Source of the DNA: UBA12170 sp964293475
GTDB taxonomy: Bacteria; Bacteroidota; Bacteroidia; Bacteroidales; UBA12170
DNA: 64,000 nucleotides
Reading direction: 5' to 3'
NCBI GenBank assembly: GCA_964293475.1
Contig: CAXYYJ010000029.1
Span: 1-64,000 of the forward strand
The translations under genes were made by a program, and so were the position numbers. Of this stretch, positions 17,993 to 26,806 are shown piece after piece; the stretch's first letter is position 1; the number at the start of each line of letters is the position of its first letter. The notes beneath the pieces are model-generated. The model saw only the letters and a list, made by a program, of their open reading frames with translations, searched no databases and was not told the DNA's origin.

Positions 17993-19087
17993 TTATATTT
18001 TTTTAGTGAGCTGCTGAACAAGTTTGAATTCACCCAAAAACTCTCCTGCTACGATTCGAAGAACAGTGTAGGCCGGAATAGCTATAATCATTCCCACAAC
18101 TCCGCCCAGTGTGCCAGCCATCATAATAACGATAAAGATTTCCAGTGGATGAGCTTTTACCGAGTTGGAGTAGATTAGTGGTTGCAATACCACATTGTCC
18201 ACCAGATTGGCAGCCAGAAAAACCATAGCCACCTTTCCGCCCGATAAATAAAAATCGGCCAGATTACCAGTTCCAAGTTCTCCCAACATAGCGATAACCG
18301 AACCCACTGCTGCTCCTATTACCGGCCCCAGATAAGGAATTACATTCATTGTTCCCCCGAAAAAACCTATGAGAACAGCACTTGGAACGCCCATTATGGC
18401 TAAGCCGATAATTATGAGTGTTATCATACTTCCAATTTCTATGAGCAATCCAATAAAATATCTGGTGAGAAGATATTTTGTTTTGATGATGATATTTTCA
18501 ATTTTTTGTGCATGATTCACCGGTGTTATCAACAGCAAAACCCCTTTGAATAAATTCTCATCCTTCAGAAAAAAGAATGCCATAAACAATACCGAGAAAA
18601 TACCAATGAAAAAACTACCTGTAAATCCCAGAAGCTTCTCGGCCAAACTGCTGAATGTAGCAACGTTAACCAATTGAGCAACTTTATTTTCTACCATTAC
18701 TTCCAGGGGCTCTTCACTGCTGATTATGCCATATTTGGTTAGTGTTTCATCAATATTGACCATGGTATGACTCAGACTCGCTGATACTTTATTGGTATCG
18801 ATATTGCTGATGAGTTCGGCTTGTTGCGTAACAATGGGTATAAAAATGGCAACGAGACCAATAACTACTGCAAACTCAACGAATAGGGTGAGAGCTGCTG
18901 CCAAGGAATTACCAACTGTGAATTTTTTTATTTTGATTTTACCTAACTTATTGGCCAGGGGTCTTCCAATGATAGCCAATACCAGAGCAATCAAAATATT
19001 TGCTACTAAACTGCTGAAATACCAAATACCCAATAAAAGGGCAATGGTAAAAACTACGGTGATTGTAATTCTTGTATATCGGTTCAT
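17993..19087 (-). CDS. AI-2E family (PerM-type) permease
   Basis: This 364-residue polytopic protein has about seven to eight transmembrane helices. It carries the family region around residues 240-270 (PSAVLIGFFGGTMNVIPYLGP), which is characteristic of AI-2E/PerM transporters. A soluble segment lies at about residues 85-140. Members export quorum signals, sodium/protons or other small solutes; the name does not prove AI-2 transport. It lies 41 bp before the YtxH cluster and may be co-transcribed with it. It is divergent from ligA. Confidence 0.9.
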   Translation of the reverse strand: MNRYTRITITVVFTIALLLGIWYFSSLVANILIALVLAIIGRPLANKLGKIKIKKFTVGNSLAAALTLFVEFAVVIGLVAIFIPIVTQQAELISNIDTNKVSASLSHTMVNIDETLTKYGIISSEEPLEVMVENKVAQLVNVATFSSLAEKLLGFTGSFFIGIFSVLFMAFFFLKDENLFKGVLLLITPVNHAQKIENIIIKTKYLLTRYFIGLLIEIGSMITLIIIGLAIMGVPSAVLIGFFGGTMNVIPYLGPVIGAAVGSVIAMLGELGTGNLADFYLSGGKVAMVFLAANLVDNVVLQPLIYSNSVKAHPLEIFIVIMMAGTLGGVVGMIIAIPAYTVLRIVAGEFLGEFKLVQQLTKKI

Positions 19088-19199
19088 GGGTTTTATTTTT
19101 CGATCTTTAGGCGAAATTATAAATAAATGGGCATTTTGCTCCTGTTTGTCACAATTTTAGAAAAAATTGGTGATAAGATACTTTTTTATTTTTTTGAAG

Positions 19200-19207
19200 T
19201 ATATTTG
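19200..19207 (+). promoter_or_regulatory. -7 element upstream of ligA
   Basis: TATATTTG matches the Bacteroidota -7 consensus and lies 23 nt before the ligA ATG. No good -33 TTTG was found at the expected distance. Confidence 0.4.
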
Positions 19208-19230
19208 AGCCACACCAAAGCCTATGTAAA

Positions 19231-21276
19231 ATGACCGAGCAGGAAGCAATTCACAGGATTTCTATTTTAACGAAACTCATTAACTACCACAACGATTTGT
19301 ACTACAATCAATCACGGCAGGAAATAGCAGATTATCAGTTCGATATGCTTTTGGAAGAACTCGTGGCGCTGGAAAATACTTATCCTCATCTTTTGCTCCG
19401 CGACAGTCCAACCCAACGTGTTGGCGGAACTATCACCAAAGAGTTTAAACAGATAAAACATCAATATCCTATGATGTCGCTGGGAAATACCTATAGTTTT
19501 GGCGAGTTGCAGGAGTTTGATGGAAGAGTGAAAAAAGTGCTGGGAATTGATGAGGTGGAGTATGTTTGCGAGCTTAAATTCGATGGAGTTGCCATAAGTC
19601 TGTGGTATGAAAATGGCCTTTTGACCCATGCGGTGACTCGTGGCGATGGAGTTCAGGGTGACGATGTTACCATGAATATTAAAACTATCCGTAGCATTCC
19701 ATTGCGGCTACAATCTCACAATCCTCCCTTAAAGTTAGAAGTGCGTGGCGAAATTGTAATGCCCCGCGCTGGTTTCGAAAAATTCAACGAGCAACGTATG
19801 GCCCAGGGCGAAGAGCCATTTGCAAATCCCCGAAACGCCGCCAGCGGGAGTATTAAAATGCAGGATAGCAGTATGGTGGCTAAGCGGCCTCTCCAATGCT
19901 TTTGCTATTATGTTCCTGGCGAAGTGCCGGAAGTAACAAACCATTTCGAAAGTTTGAAATGGATTGAAAAGCTCGGATTTAATATTTCCGATACCCTCAG
20001 GGTTTATAATGACATAAACGGAGTGAATGATTTTATTGAGGAATGGGATAAAAAGCGCTCCGAATTGCCCTATGATGTGGATGGAATTGTGGTGAAAGTG
20101 AACAATTTCCACTTACAGCAGGAGTTGGGCTTCACGGCAAAATCGCCCCGTTGGGCCATTGCCTACAAGTTTAAAGCGGAACAAGCACAGACCAGACTTA
20201 ATCAGATTGTTTTTCAGGTGGGACGAACCGGAGCCATAACGCCTGTAGCCGAGCTGGAACCAGTTCAACTGGCTGGAACCGTTGTAAAACGAGCCTCATT
20301 GCACAATGCTGACATCATAAGCCAAATGGATATTCGTCCGGGCGATTGGGTGATGGTGGAAAAAGGGGGGGAGATTATCCCCAAAATTGTGGGCGTCGAT
20401 ATTTCCCGCCGACCTATCGACTCAGAGCATTTTCAGTATATCTCCACTTGTCCGGAATGCGGATCAGCTTTGGTGCGAAAAGAAAGCGAAGCCAATCATT
20501 ATTGCCCCAATTTTGAATATTGTCCCCCGCAGATTAAAGGCCGTATTGAGCATTTTATAGGTCGAAAAGCCATGAATATCGACAGTTTGGGAGAAGGTAA
20601 AATAGAGGTTTTGTACGATAACAAGCTCGTTCTGAATGTGGCCGATTTATACGACTTAACCTATTCATCTTTAATAGGTTTGGAGAAATCTATCGAAAAT
20701 GAAGATGGCACAATTCGCAGGCTTAGCTTTCAAAGCAAAACGGTGAACAATATATTAAATGGGTTGGAAGAATCGCGAAAAGTTCCTTTCAGCCGGGTTT
20801 TGTTTGCTTTGGGAATCCGTTTTGTGGGAGCCACAACAGCTCAAAAGCTGACCAACCATTTTGGGAGCATGCAGCAACTCATGAAGGCAACCTATAATGA
20901 ATTGCTCGAAGTGGAAGAAGTGGGCGAAAAAATTGCGGAAAGCCTGGTTAGTTATTTCAGTAATCCTGACAATCAATACATTATTGGGCGGTTAGAGTTG
21001 GCCGGATTGCAGATGGAGCAGATGGAAGTGCAGACAGAAGTGTCGGAGAATAAACTCGACGGAAAAACATTTGTAGTGAGTGGCGTTTTTAGCCGAAGCC
21101 GTGAAGAAATACAAGCCCTCATTGAGAAGTTTGGAGGCAAAAATCAAAGCTCCATCAGCTCCAAAACCGATTTTGTTCTGGCTGGTGATAATATGGGACC
21201 GGCAAAGAAAGTAAAGGCCCAAAAACTTGGAATACAAATTATTGGAGAAGATGATTTTATAACAATGATTCAGTAA
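19231..21276 (+). CDS. ligA: NAD-dependent DNA ligase LigA
   Basis: The 681-residue protein has every expected domain in order: an NAD-binding Ia domain with DYQFDML, the nucleotidyltransferase domain with the adenylated lysine K116 in ELKFDG, the OB fold, the four-cysteine zinc finger (CPECG and HYCPNFEYC near residues 409-430), helix-hairpin-helix motifs near 545-575, and a C-terminal BRCT domain (about 604-680). It seals nicks during replication and repair. Length matches the family. It converges with a histidine kinase gene with only 9 nt between stop codons and no terminator hairpin. Confidence 0.98.
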   Translation: MTEQEAIHRISILTKLINYHNDLYYNQSRQEIADYQFDMLLEELVALENTYPHLLLRDSPTQRVGGTITKEFKQIKHQYPMMSLGNTYSFGELQEFDGRVKKVLGIDEVEYVCELKFDGVAISLWYENGLLTHAVTRGDGVQGDDVTMNIKTIRSIPLRLQSHNPPLKLEVRGEIVMPRAGFEKFNEQRMAQGEEPFANPRNAASGSIKMQDSSMVAKRPLQCFCYYVPGEVPEVTNHFESLKWIEKLGFNISDTLRVYNDINGVNDFIEEWDKKRSELPYDVDGIVVKVNNFHLQQELGFTAKSPRWAIAYKFKAEQAQTRLNQIVFQVGRTGAITPVAELEPVQLAGTVVKRASLHNADIISQMDIRPGDWVMVEKGGEIIPKIVGVDISRRPIDSEHFQYISTCPECGSALVRKESEANHYCPNFEYCPPQIKGRIEHFIGRKAMNIDSLGEGKIEVLYDNKLVLNVADLYDLTYSSLIGLEKSIENEDGTIRRLSFQSKTVNNILNGLEESRKVPFSRVLFALGIRFVGATTAQKLTNHFGSMQQLMKATYNELLEVEEVGEKIAESLVSYFSNPDNQYIIGRLELAGLQMEQMEVQTEVSENKLDGKTFVVSGVFSRSREEIQALIEKFGGKNQSSISSKTDFVLAGDNMGPAKKVKAQKLGIQIIGEDDFITMIQ

Positions 21277-21285
21277 AAAATTCTG

Positions 21286-22485
21286 CTATTCCAGCGGCAG
21301 CACTACAAAAAAGGTGCTTCCTTCGCCCGGTTTGCTCGTTACTTTGATTTCGCCCTGCAACATATCCACCGATTTTTTCAAAATGGAAAGCCCCATTCCG
21401 GTGCCTTCGATATTGGTCACATTTTTCGCACGGTAAAACGAGTCGAAAATCATGCTCAGGGTTTCTTCGCTCATGCCGATTCCTTCGTCGGTAACAGCAA
21501 AATGAAATTTTTCATCCTGGATTTTGGCATCAAGATGTACTGTCCTTCCTTTCTCAGAATACTTGAAGGCATTGGAGAGAATATTGTTTAATATCTGAGT
21601 AAAGAGCTTCTTATCGCAGGAGATATTCCCCATCGATTCCTGTATCCGTGCGTCGAGAATATGGTTTTTGCCTATTCCGATTTCGAGCTTAAATTTCAGT
21701 TGTTCAAAGTATTCGTCAAGGTTGATATTCTCTTTAATGACTTCATATTTCCCCGAATCGAATTTTTCAATCATCAGAATATCGTTGAGTAATTCAACCA
21801 ATTCGCCAACACTGGCTTTAATGAGATTGGTATGACGAAAAACCTTGTCTTTGGGTTTGTCATTATTTATGAGACTCTCCATGATTTCTGTGGAGCTGAA
21901 AATGGTGGTCATGGGAGTGCGGAACTCGTGAGAGATGGTGGTTACAATGCGCGATTGAAACTCATTAAACTCTTTTTCGCGGAGTAAAGCGATCTCAAGT
22001 TTTTTGTTTTTTTCTTCAATCTCTTTGGTTCTTTCCATCACCTTTATTTCCAGTGCATTGTTGAGGCTGGCCAGTTCTTCCTGTTTTTCTTTCAGCTCCA
22101 GATCGAGTAAATGGCGGGTATAGCCCATTTGAACCACTGTTCTCAGTGTGTCTCGGGTAACAGGTTTTTGGATATAGCCAAATGGTGCGGTTTTCAATGC
22201 TCTTTCAAAAACACTATCCTCCGAATTGGCTGTAACATAGATTACAGGGATTTTGTATTTAGAATAAATGATTTCGGCGGCGCCAATACCATCGGTGGAG
22301 CCCGGCATATCAATATCCATTAAAACCAGACTTGGTTTTAGTTCACCCACTTCGGCTATTGCAGTGTCGGTATTTGTTCCAAGCCCCACGAATTCGAAAC
22401 CAATTCGTTTGATGGTGATATTCATCATTTTGCCCGATAATGGGTCATCTTCTGCAACATATATCGAAATCTTATTCTCTTCCAT
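21286..22485 (-). CDS. Receiver domain fused to histidine kinase
   Basis: This 399-residue cytoplasmic protein has an N-terminal receiver domain (residues ~5-122; acidic pocket EDD at 12-14, phospho-acceptor D57 in LMDIDMPG, K107 in QKP), a coiled-coil linker (~125-175), a HisKA domain with H186 in ISHEFRTPM and a HATPase_c domain with intact N and G boxes (DEGIGMS, GTGMGLS). Such proteins receive phosphate from another kinase and relay it or sense intracellularly. There is no membrane or PAS segment. It is divergent from the exopolysaccharide-like operon that starts 283 bp away and so may regulate it; that link is inference. Confidence 0.93.
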   Translation of the reverse strand: MEENKISIYVAEDDPLSGKMMNITIKRIGFEFVGLGTNTDTAIAEVGELKPSLVLMDIDMPGSTDGIGAAEIIYSKYKIPVIYVTANSEDSVFERALKTAPFGYIQKPVTRDTLRTVVQMGYTRHLLDLELKEKQEELASLNNALEIKVMERTKEIEEKNKKLEIALLREKEFNEFQSRIVTTISHEFRTPMTTIFSSTEIMESLINNDKPKDKVFRHTNLIKASVGELVELLNDILMIEKFDSGKYEVIKENINLDEYFEQLKFKLEIGIGKNHILDARIQESMGNISCDKKLFTQILNNILSNAFKYSEKGRTVHLDAKIQDEKFHFAVTDEGIGMSEETLSMIFDSFYRAKNVTNIEGTGMGLSILKKSVDMLQGEIKVTSKPGEGSTFFVVLPLE

Positions 22486-22501
22486 GCCTAATTTTTTTGA
22501 C

Positions 22502-22531
22502 CAAAAATATACTATTTATTCATAAGACAAA
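22502..22531 (-). promoter_or_regulatory. Promoter of the REC-histidine kinase gene
   Basis: On the minus strand TTTG (22531-22528) and TATTTTTG (22509-22502) are separated by 18 nt. The predicted transcript start is about 11 nt before the ATG at 22485. Confidence 0.6.
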
Positions 22532-22720
22532 ACATAAAAAATGAACATTCCCTGAGTTTGCTTTTATTGAAACCAGGTCGGTATGTTTTATTAACATGAG
22601 GTTGAAAACTGAATGAAAAATGATGTAAAATGCATTAAATCAAATACATATGATGATTTTCTGTTAAAAACATTGTTGATAGTATTAAACTTTATGTTAA
22701 TTTTTTGGGTTTATGTGCAG

Positions 22721-22728
22721 TAGTTTTG
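22721..22728 (+). promoter_or_regulatory. Possible -7 element of the exopolysaccharide-like operon
   Basis: TAGTTTTG matches TAnnTTTG and lies 41 nt before the ATG at 22769. There is no TTG at the expected -33 distance, so the promoter may need an activator or be weak. Confidence 0.3.
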
Positions 22729-22768
22729 GTAAATGTGAAACTGTACTATCTCCTTTAATAGGCGGTGG

Positions 22769-25684
22769 ATGAAAAAGTTGACTATGACATTGTTTAAAAG
22801 ACAGTATTTTATAATCTTAATTCTGGTTTTATTCGCGACGAATAGAGTGCCAGCATTATGCCTCTCCAATGGGGATAATTCCGATCCTAAAGGGACTCCT
22901 CCGGGTAAAAGTGGTTTCTTGCCCGATACTGTCAATGTATTTAAGGTAGCCAAAGATGTTAGCGAAATTTTTGTTAATGCGGTTAAAAGTCCCGTTTACA
23001 ACGATATTTTTGGAGATACTTCTATTCTTAACCAGATTTTTCTTGCCAATTTTACTTCCAACGATATAGCCAATTCCTATAAAGATGCCATTGACCAGCA
23101 AATCCGCGCAAAAAAAGGAGATATTGGTCTAAATCTAAAAGGCGATTACACCGAAAATTTTACTCCGGGTTTTTCAGTAGATGAAGATCTAACTTTCAAA
23201 CGCCGTTTTTATGTGGGTCTGGAGTGGGATATTATCAATGGCGGATTGTTCGATGCATCCAATAAAATCCATCAGCTGAAAATGGAGTCCATACTTAAGG
23301 AGTATGAAGCCCTTGAATATGCTGAGAAAGAAAACTATCGCTACTTGTTCAACTATATCAACTACTTGTTCAACCAGAAGAAAATCGAAATTTTGGAAGA
23401 GCGCCGCGGATTGGTTGCCAAACAATTGAATTTTACCAAAGAGCTGTATTATCTTCATTATGTGGGTTGGGAGAAAGTTCTGCAGTATCAGGCCAAGGTG
23501 GAAGATATTGACCATCAAATCTATCAGATTAAAAGTTTCAATAAGCACATTCCAGCCAGCATCCCCGATTCGCTCCTTGCAAGTGGACTGAGTGCCGACC
23601 AGCTGCCCCTGTTCGATGTAAATCTCGATAGTTTAATGAAAATATACTACGAGCATCACGCCGAAGATACTGTGACTCAAATAAAACTCGCCATCTACCG
23701 CGATAATATTAAATGGTGGAAAGACATTACCCTGAAGCCTTATGTTCGGTACAATATATATATGGACGAATTTAATGTTTCGAAAAACTATGGATCTGCC
23801 GGTGTTACACTAAGTGTGCCTCTAAGATTTCATAATAAAGGTAAACTTATGCGTTCCCAGGAAGCCATCTACAGATCGGAGCAAATGAAAGAGCTCGAAG
23901 GTGGCGACAATGAACTCGTTAATATTTATGCCGAATTTGGCTATAAACTGAAGCAAATCAAGGAGTTTTATTATCGCAAATTGCTCAACGACGAGCTCAT
24001 CAGAAAAGAACTTGTTAAAAAGGATTATCATGATGTGGCTTTCAATCCGGTTTTTACCTTGGGACTTATCGACGATAAAAAAGCTATGGAGGCCGAAATT
24101 ATCGACATTAAAAAACTCATGTACATTAATCTTGTTCGGTTGGCTTTCTATCTCGAAAACCGCAAGCCTACCAATTTCATTACTGTCCTGAAACCTGAAG
24201 ATTTTGTTGGTAGATATAGTGGTAGTGTAAAAATGTTTGTCAACCAGACTGACATGCAGAAGTTCTCTGCTACTGATTTGGCAAATTTCCTCTGGAAAAA
24301 CGAATTTATCGATGCTATTGTTGAAACCTCGGGCGATAGCCTTTCGGAGCAATTAAATGTGATGCTCGATAAAACCCGGTTGGCCAATGTGTTCTTTTCT
24401 ATAATGACCCGCGTTCCTGTTCAAGGTTCGTATCCCAATGTAGCTGCCGATATCAGCACTTTGCAGCAATGGAACAAAGACCGCATAATTGGCCGTCATT
24501 ACGAGATTGATTACTCCAGCCCATCCAGTCTCGACGAATCTGCCGAAATGGCCTTGAGCGACTGGTTGAACAGCATTCCGCAGAATGAATCCACAGGTGG
24601 AATCAGATTGAGCATTGGAATTCCTTCTAATCTGAGCATCAATTTATTGAATAAAATATTCGACAAATTCGATTTGGTTTTTGTTCGCGAAAGAGGAATG
24701 CCCGACCGTGAGAAAATTCAGGAGACTTTTTCGCGCGAAATCAGCATGGATCGCGATCGGTTGGTACTGAGCATGGATGGAACCGATTTTGTGGACAGAA
24801 TGCACGTGGATAATTTTATGTCGAATCTTTATGAAAATCTGCGCATCAGCAATTTTGCCTTTGCTTCCTACGAGAGTATGCACCATTTAGATACCCGCGT
24901 TATCAATCATACCGACTCCCCCGAATCATTAATTGCCAGCATTCAGGATCAGATTTACCTTTCCGAATCAAAAGTGCCAGCGGAAACTGAAAGAGTAGAA
25001 GAAAAGGTTAAGGAACAAGCGGTTGTTTATATCCCCGCAACTGAACCCGAAAAAGAAATAGTGACTCAGGAAACTGTCACAGAAGAGGCAACTCAAATAG
25101 CTGAACAAGTTGTAGTTGAATCAACTCCTTTAGAAGTTACAGAAAATCAATCAACTCCAGAAGTGGCTATAGTGGTGGAAGAAACCTTTACCGAAACAGA
25201 AGCCATATCGCCTGTGGAAGCTGATTCAAATTTGGTTTCAACTGAATTGACAGAGCAAGTGGTTGAAGCACCTGTGGAAATTGAAATAGTTGAGCCAGTT
25301 AATCAGGAAATAATTGAAAATACAGCCGTGGCTGTGATGATTGATTCAGTGCAAACTGAGATACCAACTGATAGTGCAGATAGGAGATTAGAAGTTGTCG
25401 AAACAATTCAAACCACTGTTAATGAGTCGGTAGAGACAAATGTGGTAATAGAAAACATTATTGTTGAAGAAAAATATTACAGAATTCAGATAGCTGCAAG
25501 CAAGGTAAAGCTTAGTGAGAATTTTCTCATGAAATTTAAAGCCGAGGACATTAGAGAAATAACAAAAGATGGATATTTTAAATATACCACCGGCAGTTTT
25601 TCAACAGAAAGAGAAGCTTTGAAGCAGCTACGTTTATATAAAGAGAAATCAGGAAATACAGGTGCATTTATTGTAACCTATTAA
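22769..25684 (+). CDS. TolC-like outer membrane protein fused to a barrel-like domain, acidic linker and SPOR domain (gene A)
   Basis: The 971-residue product has a signal peptide (hydrophobic ~10-30). Residues ~60-470 resemble a TolC-family channel: two long helical hairpins, with strand segments like FYVGLEWDIINGGLFD and GSAGVTLSVPLRF at the usual positions of the two TolC repeats. Residues ~482-710 form a separate domain with about eight predicted beta strands (for example VKMFVNQT, IDAIVET, VFFSIMTRV, RLVLSMDGTD), as in a TIM-like barrel, but I find no known catalytic motif. Residues ~744-895 are a Glu/Val/Thr/Pro-rich linker, and ~898-971 are a SPOR domain for peptidoglycan. It begins the operon with a HlyD-like protein, a zinc/GGDEF-like protein and a GT2 synthase. 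Proposed role: outer membrane exit of a polymer. Confidence 0.8.
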   Translation: MKKLTMTLFKRQYFIILILVLFATNRVPALCLSNGDNSDPKGTPPGKSGFLPDTVNVFKVAKDVSEIFVNAVKSPVYNDIFGDTSILNQIFLANFTSNDIANSYKDAIDQQIRAKKGDIGLNLKGDYTENFTPGFSVDEDLTFKRRFYVGLEWDIINGGLFDASNKIHQLKMESILKEYEALEYAEKENYRYLFNYINYLFNQKKIEILEERRGLVAKQLNFTKELYYLHYVGWEKVLQYQAKVEDIDHQIYQIKSFNKHIPASIPDSLLASGLSADQLPLFDVNLDSLMKIYYEHHAEDTVTQIKLAIYRDNIKWWKDITLKPYVRYNIYMDEFNVSKNYGSAGVTLSVPLRFHNKGKLMRSQEAIYRSEQMKELEGGDNELVNIYAEFGYKLKQIKEFYYRKLLNDELIRKELVKKDYHDVAFNPVFTLGLIDDKKAMEAEIIDIKKLMYINLVRLAFYLENRKPTNFITVLKPEDFVGRYSGSVKMFVNQTDMQKFSATDLANFLWKNEFIDAIVETSGDSLSEQLNVMLDKTRLANVFFSIMTRVPVQGSYPNVAADISTLQQWNKDRIIGRHYEIDYSSPSSLDESAEMALSDWLNSIPQNESTGGIRLSIGIPSNLSINLLNKIFDKFDLVFVRERGMPDREKIQETFSREISMDRDRLVLSMDGTDFVDRMHVDNFMSNLYENLRISNFAFASYESMHHLDTRVINHTDSPESLIASIQDQIYLSESKVPAETERVEEKVKEQAVVYIPATEPEKEIVTQETVTEEATQIAEQVVVESTPLEVTENQSTPEVAIVVEETFTETEAISPVEADSNLVSTELTEQVVEAPVEIEIVEPVNQEIIENTAVAVMIDSVQTEIPTDSADRRLEVVETIQTTVNESVETNVVIENIIVEEKYYRIQIAASKVKLSENFLMKFKAEDIREITKDGYFKYTTGSFSTEREALKQLRLYKEKSGNTGAFIVTY

Positions 25685-25699
25685 TAAAAAGGAAAATAC

Positions 25700-26764
25700 A
25701 TGAAGCCGTTTAAATTTCAAACGAAAGCAACAGTACTTAAGGGGGTTCGGGAAGAAGCTCCTAAAAAATCTGCCAACTGGGATAGGATCATCTATTTGAT
25801 TTTGTTTTTAATCATATTAATATCTATTATCTACTATGCTGTGAGCAAGAGCTTTTATGTGAACATTTATGGGCACGTATATTCGCATCAGTTTAGAGTG
25901 CAGTTTCCTGAGGATATAGCGGTTTTTAAATACCATGTAAAGGAGCAGGATACCGTGGAAAAAGGCGATACCTTATTTTATTATCGCTTAAATCTGATGG
26001 ATGCCGAAGACGATGGCAGTGGAACAGCAGTTGCAGCAGTAGTATCAAATAATTCCGACTGGTATTTGAAGGAAAGATTGCAAACTCAGAAAAATATTAG
26101 TTTAAACTACATCGAAATTCAGGACTTTAAGAACAATATAAACCGCATAGAAAAAGAAATTGACATCACCCGCAAGGAAGTTTATCTCGATGTTTATCCG
26201 CAAGTGGAGCTCAAACAAGCCCTTTTAGAAATCGAAAAACTGAAAGTGGACATCACCAAAACCGAAGATGAAATTGCTTACCTCAAGGAATATCTGTCTA
26301 TGTTGAGCTATTACGAAGCACAATCAAAACTCAATCAACCTGTTGTAAATAGTGGCGATGGCGATGAAGTGGTTTTGTGGGATTATTATAAAAGTCCGGT
26401 GAATGGCAAGATTGATAAAATATTCAATGAGACCGAAGAAGTTATTTACAAGAAAGACATAGTGATGTACGTGAATAATTTCGACAGCATATTTATTCTG
26501 GGCTATTTAGATCAAAAAGATATCGACCAGTTTGAACTGGGCGAGAGTTTGAGTATTACCTTTGCAAATGGGCAGGTGAGCCGCGGAATGATCAATAATT
26601 TCTATATTAATACCGAAGAATTACCATTGGATTTTGTGGAACCAAAAGCCCGCTACAAACGCAGAGTTGTTGTGCGTCTTGTGCCAGAGACTCAGGAGAT
26701 AGCCCAGGAATGGAAAAAATATCATTTGTTTGAGGTTCGGATCACAAAAACCCGGTATTTCTAA
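25700..26764 (+). CDS. HlyD-like membrane fusion protein (gene B)
   Basis: This 354-residue protein has a basic cytoplasmic tail, one transmembrane helix (about residues 30-47) and a large periplasmic part. The pattern is that of HlyD/EmrA-type adaptors: a lipoyl-like strand region (FKYHVKEQDTVEKGDTLFYY), a central coiled coil at about 110-215, a return half-lipoyl (YYKSPVNGKIDKIFNETEEV) and a beta-barrel part near the end. Adaptors of this kind bridge an inner membrane pump or synthase to a TolC channel. It lies 15 nt after gene A, with AAGGAAA before its ATG. No ABC or RND pump is in the operon; the only inner-membrane partner is the GT2 protein (gene D). Confidence 0.85.
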   Translation: MKPFKFQTKATVLKGVREEAPKKSANWDRIIYLILFLIILISIIYYAVSKSFYVNIYGHVYSHQFRVQFPEDIAVFKYHVKEQDTVEKGDTLFYYRLNLMDAEDDGSGTAVAAVVSNNSDWYLKERLQTQKNISLNYIEIQDFKNNINRIEKEIDITRKEVYLDVYPQVELKQALLEIEKLKVDITKTEDEIAYLKEYLSMLSYYEAQSKLNQPVVNSGDGDEVVLWDYYKSPVNGKIDKIFNETEEVIYKKDIVMYVNNFDSIFILGYLDQKDIDQFELGESLSITFANGQVSRGMINNFYINTEELPLDFVEPKARYKRRVVVRLVPETQEIAQEWKKYHLFEVRITKTRYF

Positions 26765-26806
26765 ATCGAAGGGAGCATAAACAGAACCCTTAAAACATTA
26801 AAACCT

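Noticed and set aside
24990..25450. Repetitive Glu/Val/Thr-rich stretch as a tandem DNA repeat
   Set aside because: It is low-complexity protein linker. The DNA itself does not show a regular repeated unit.
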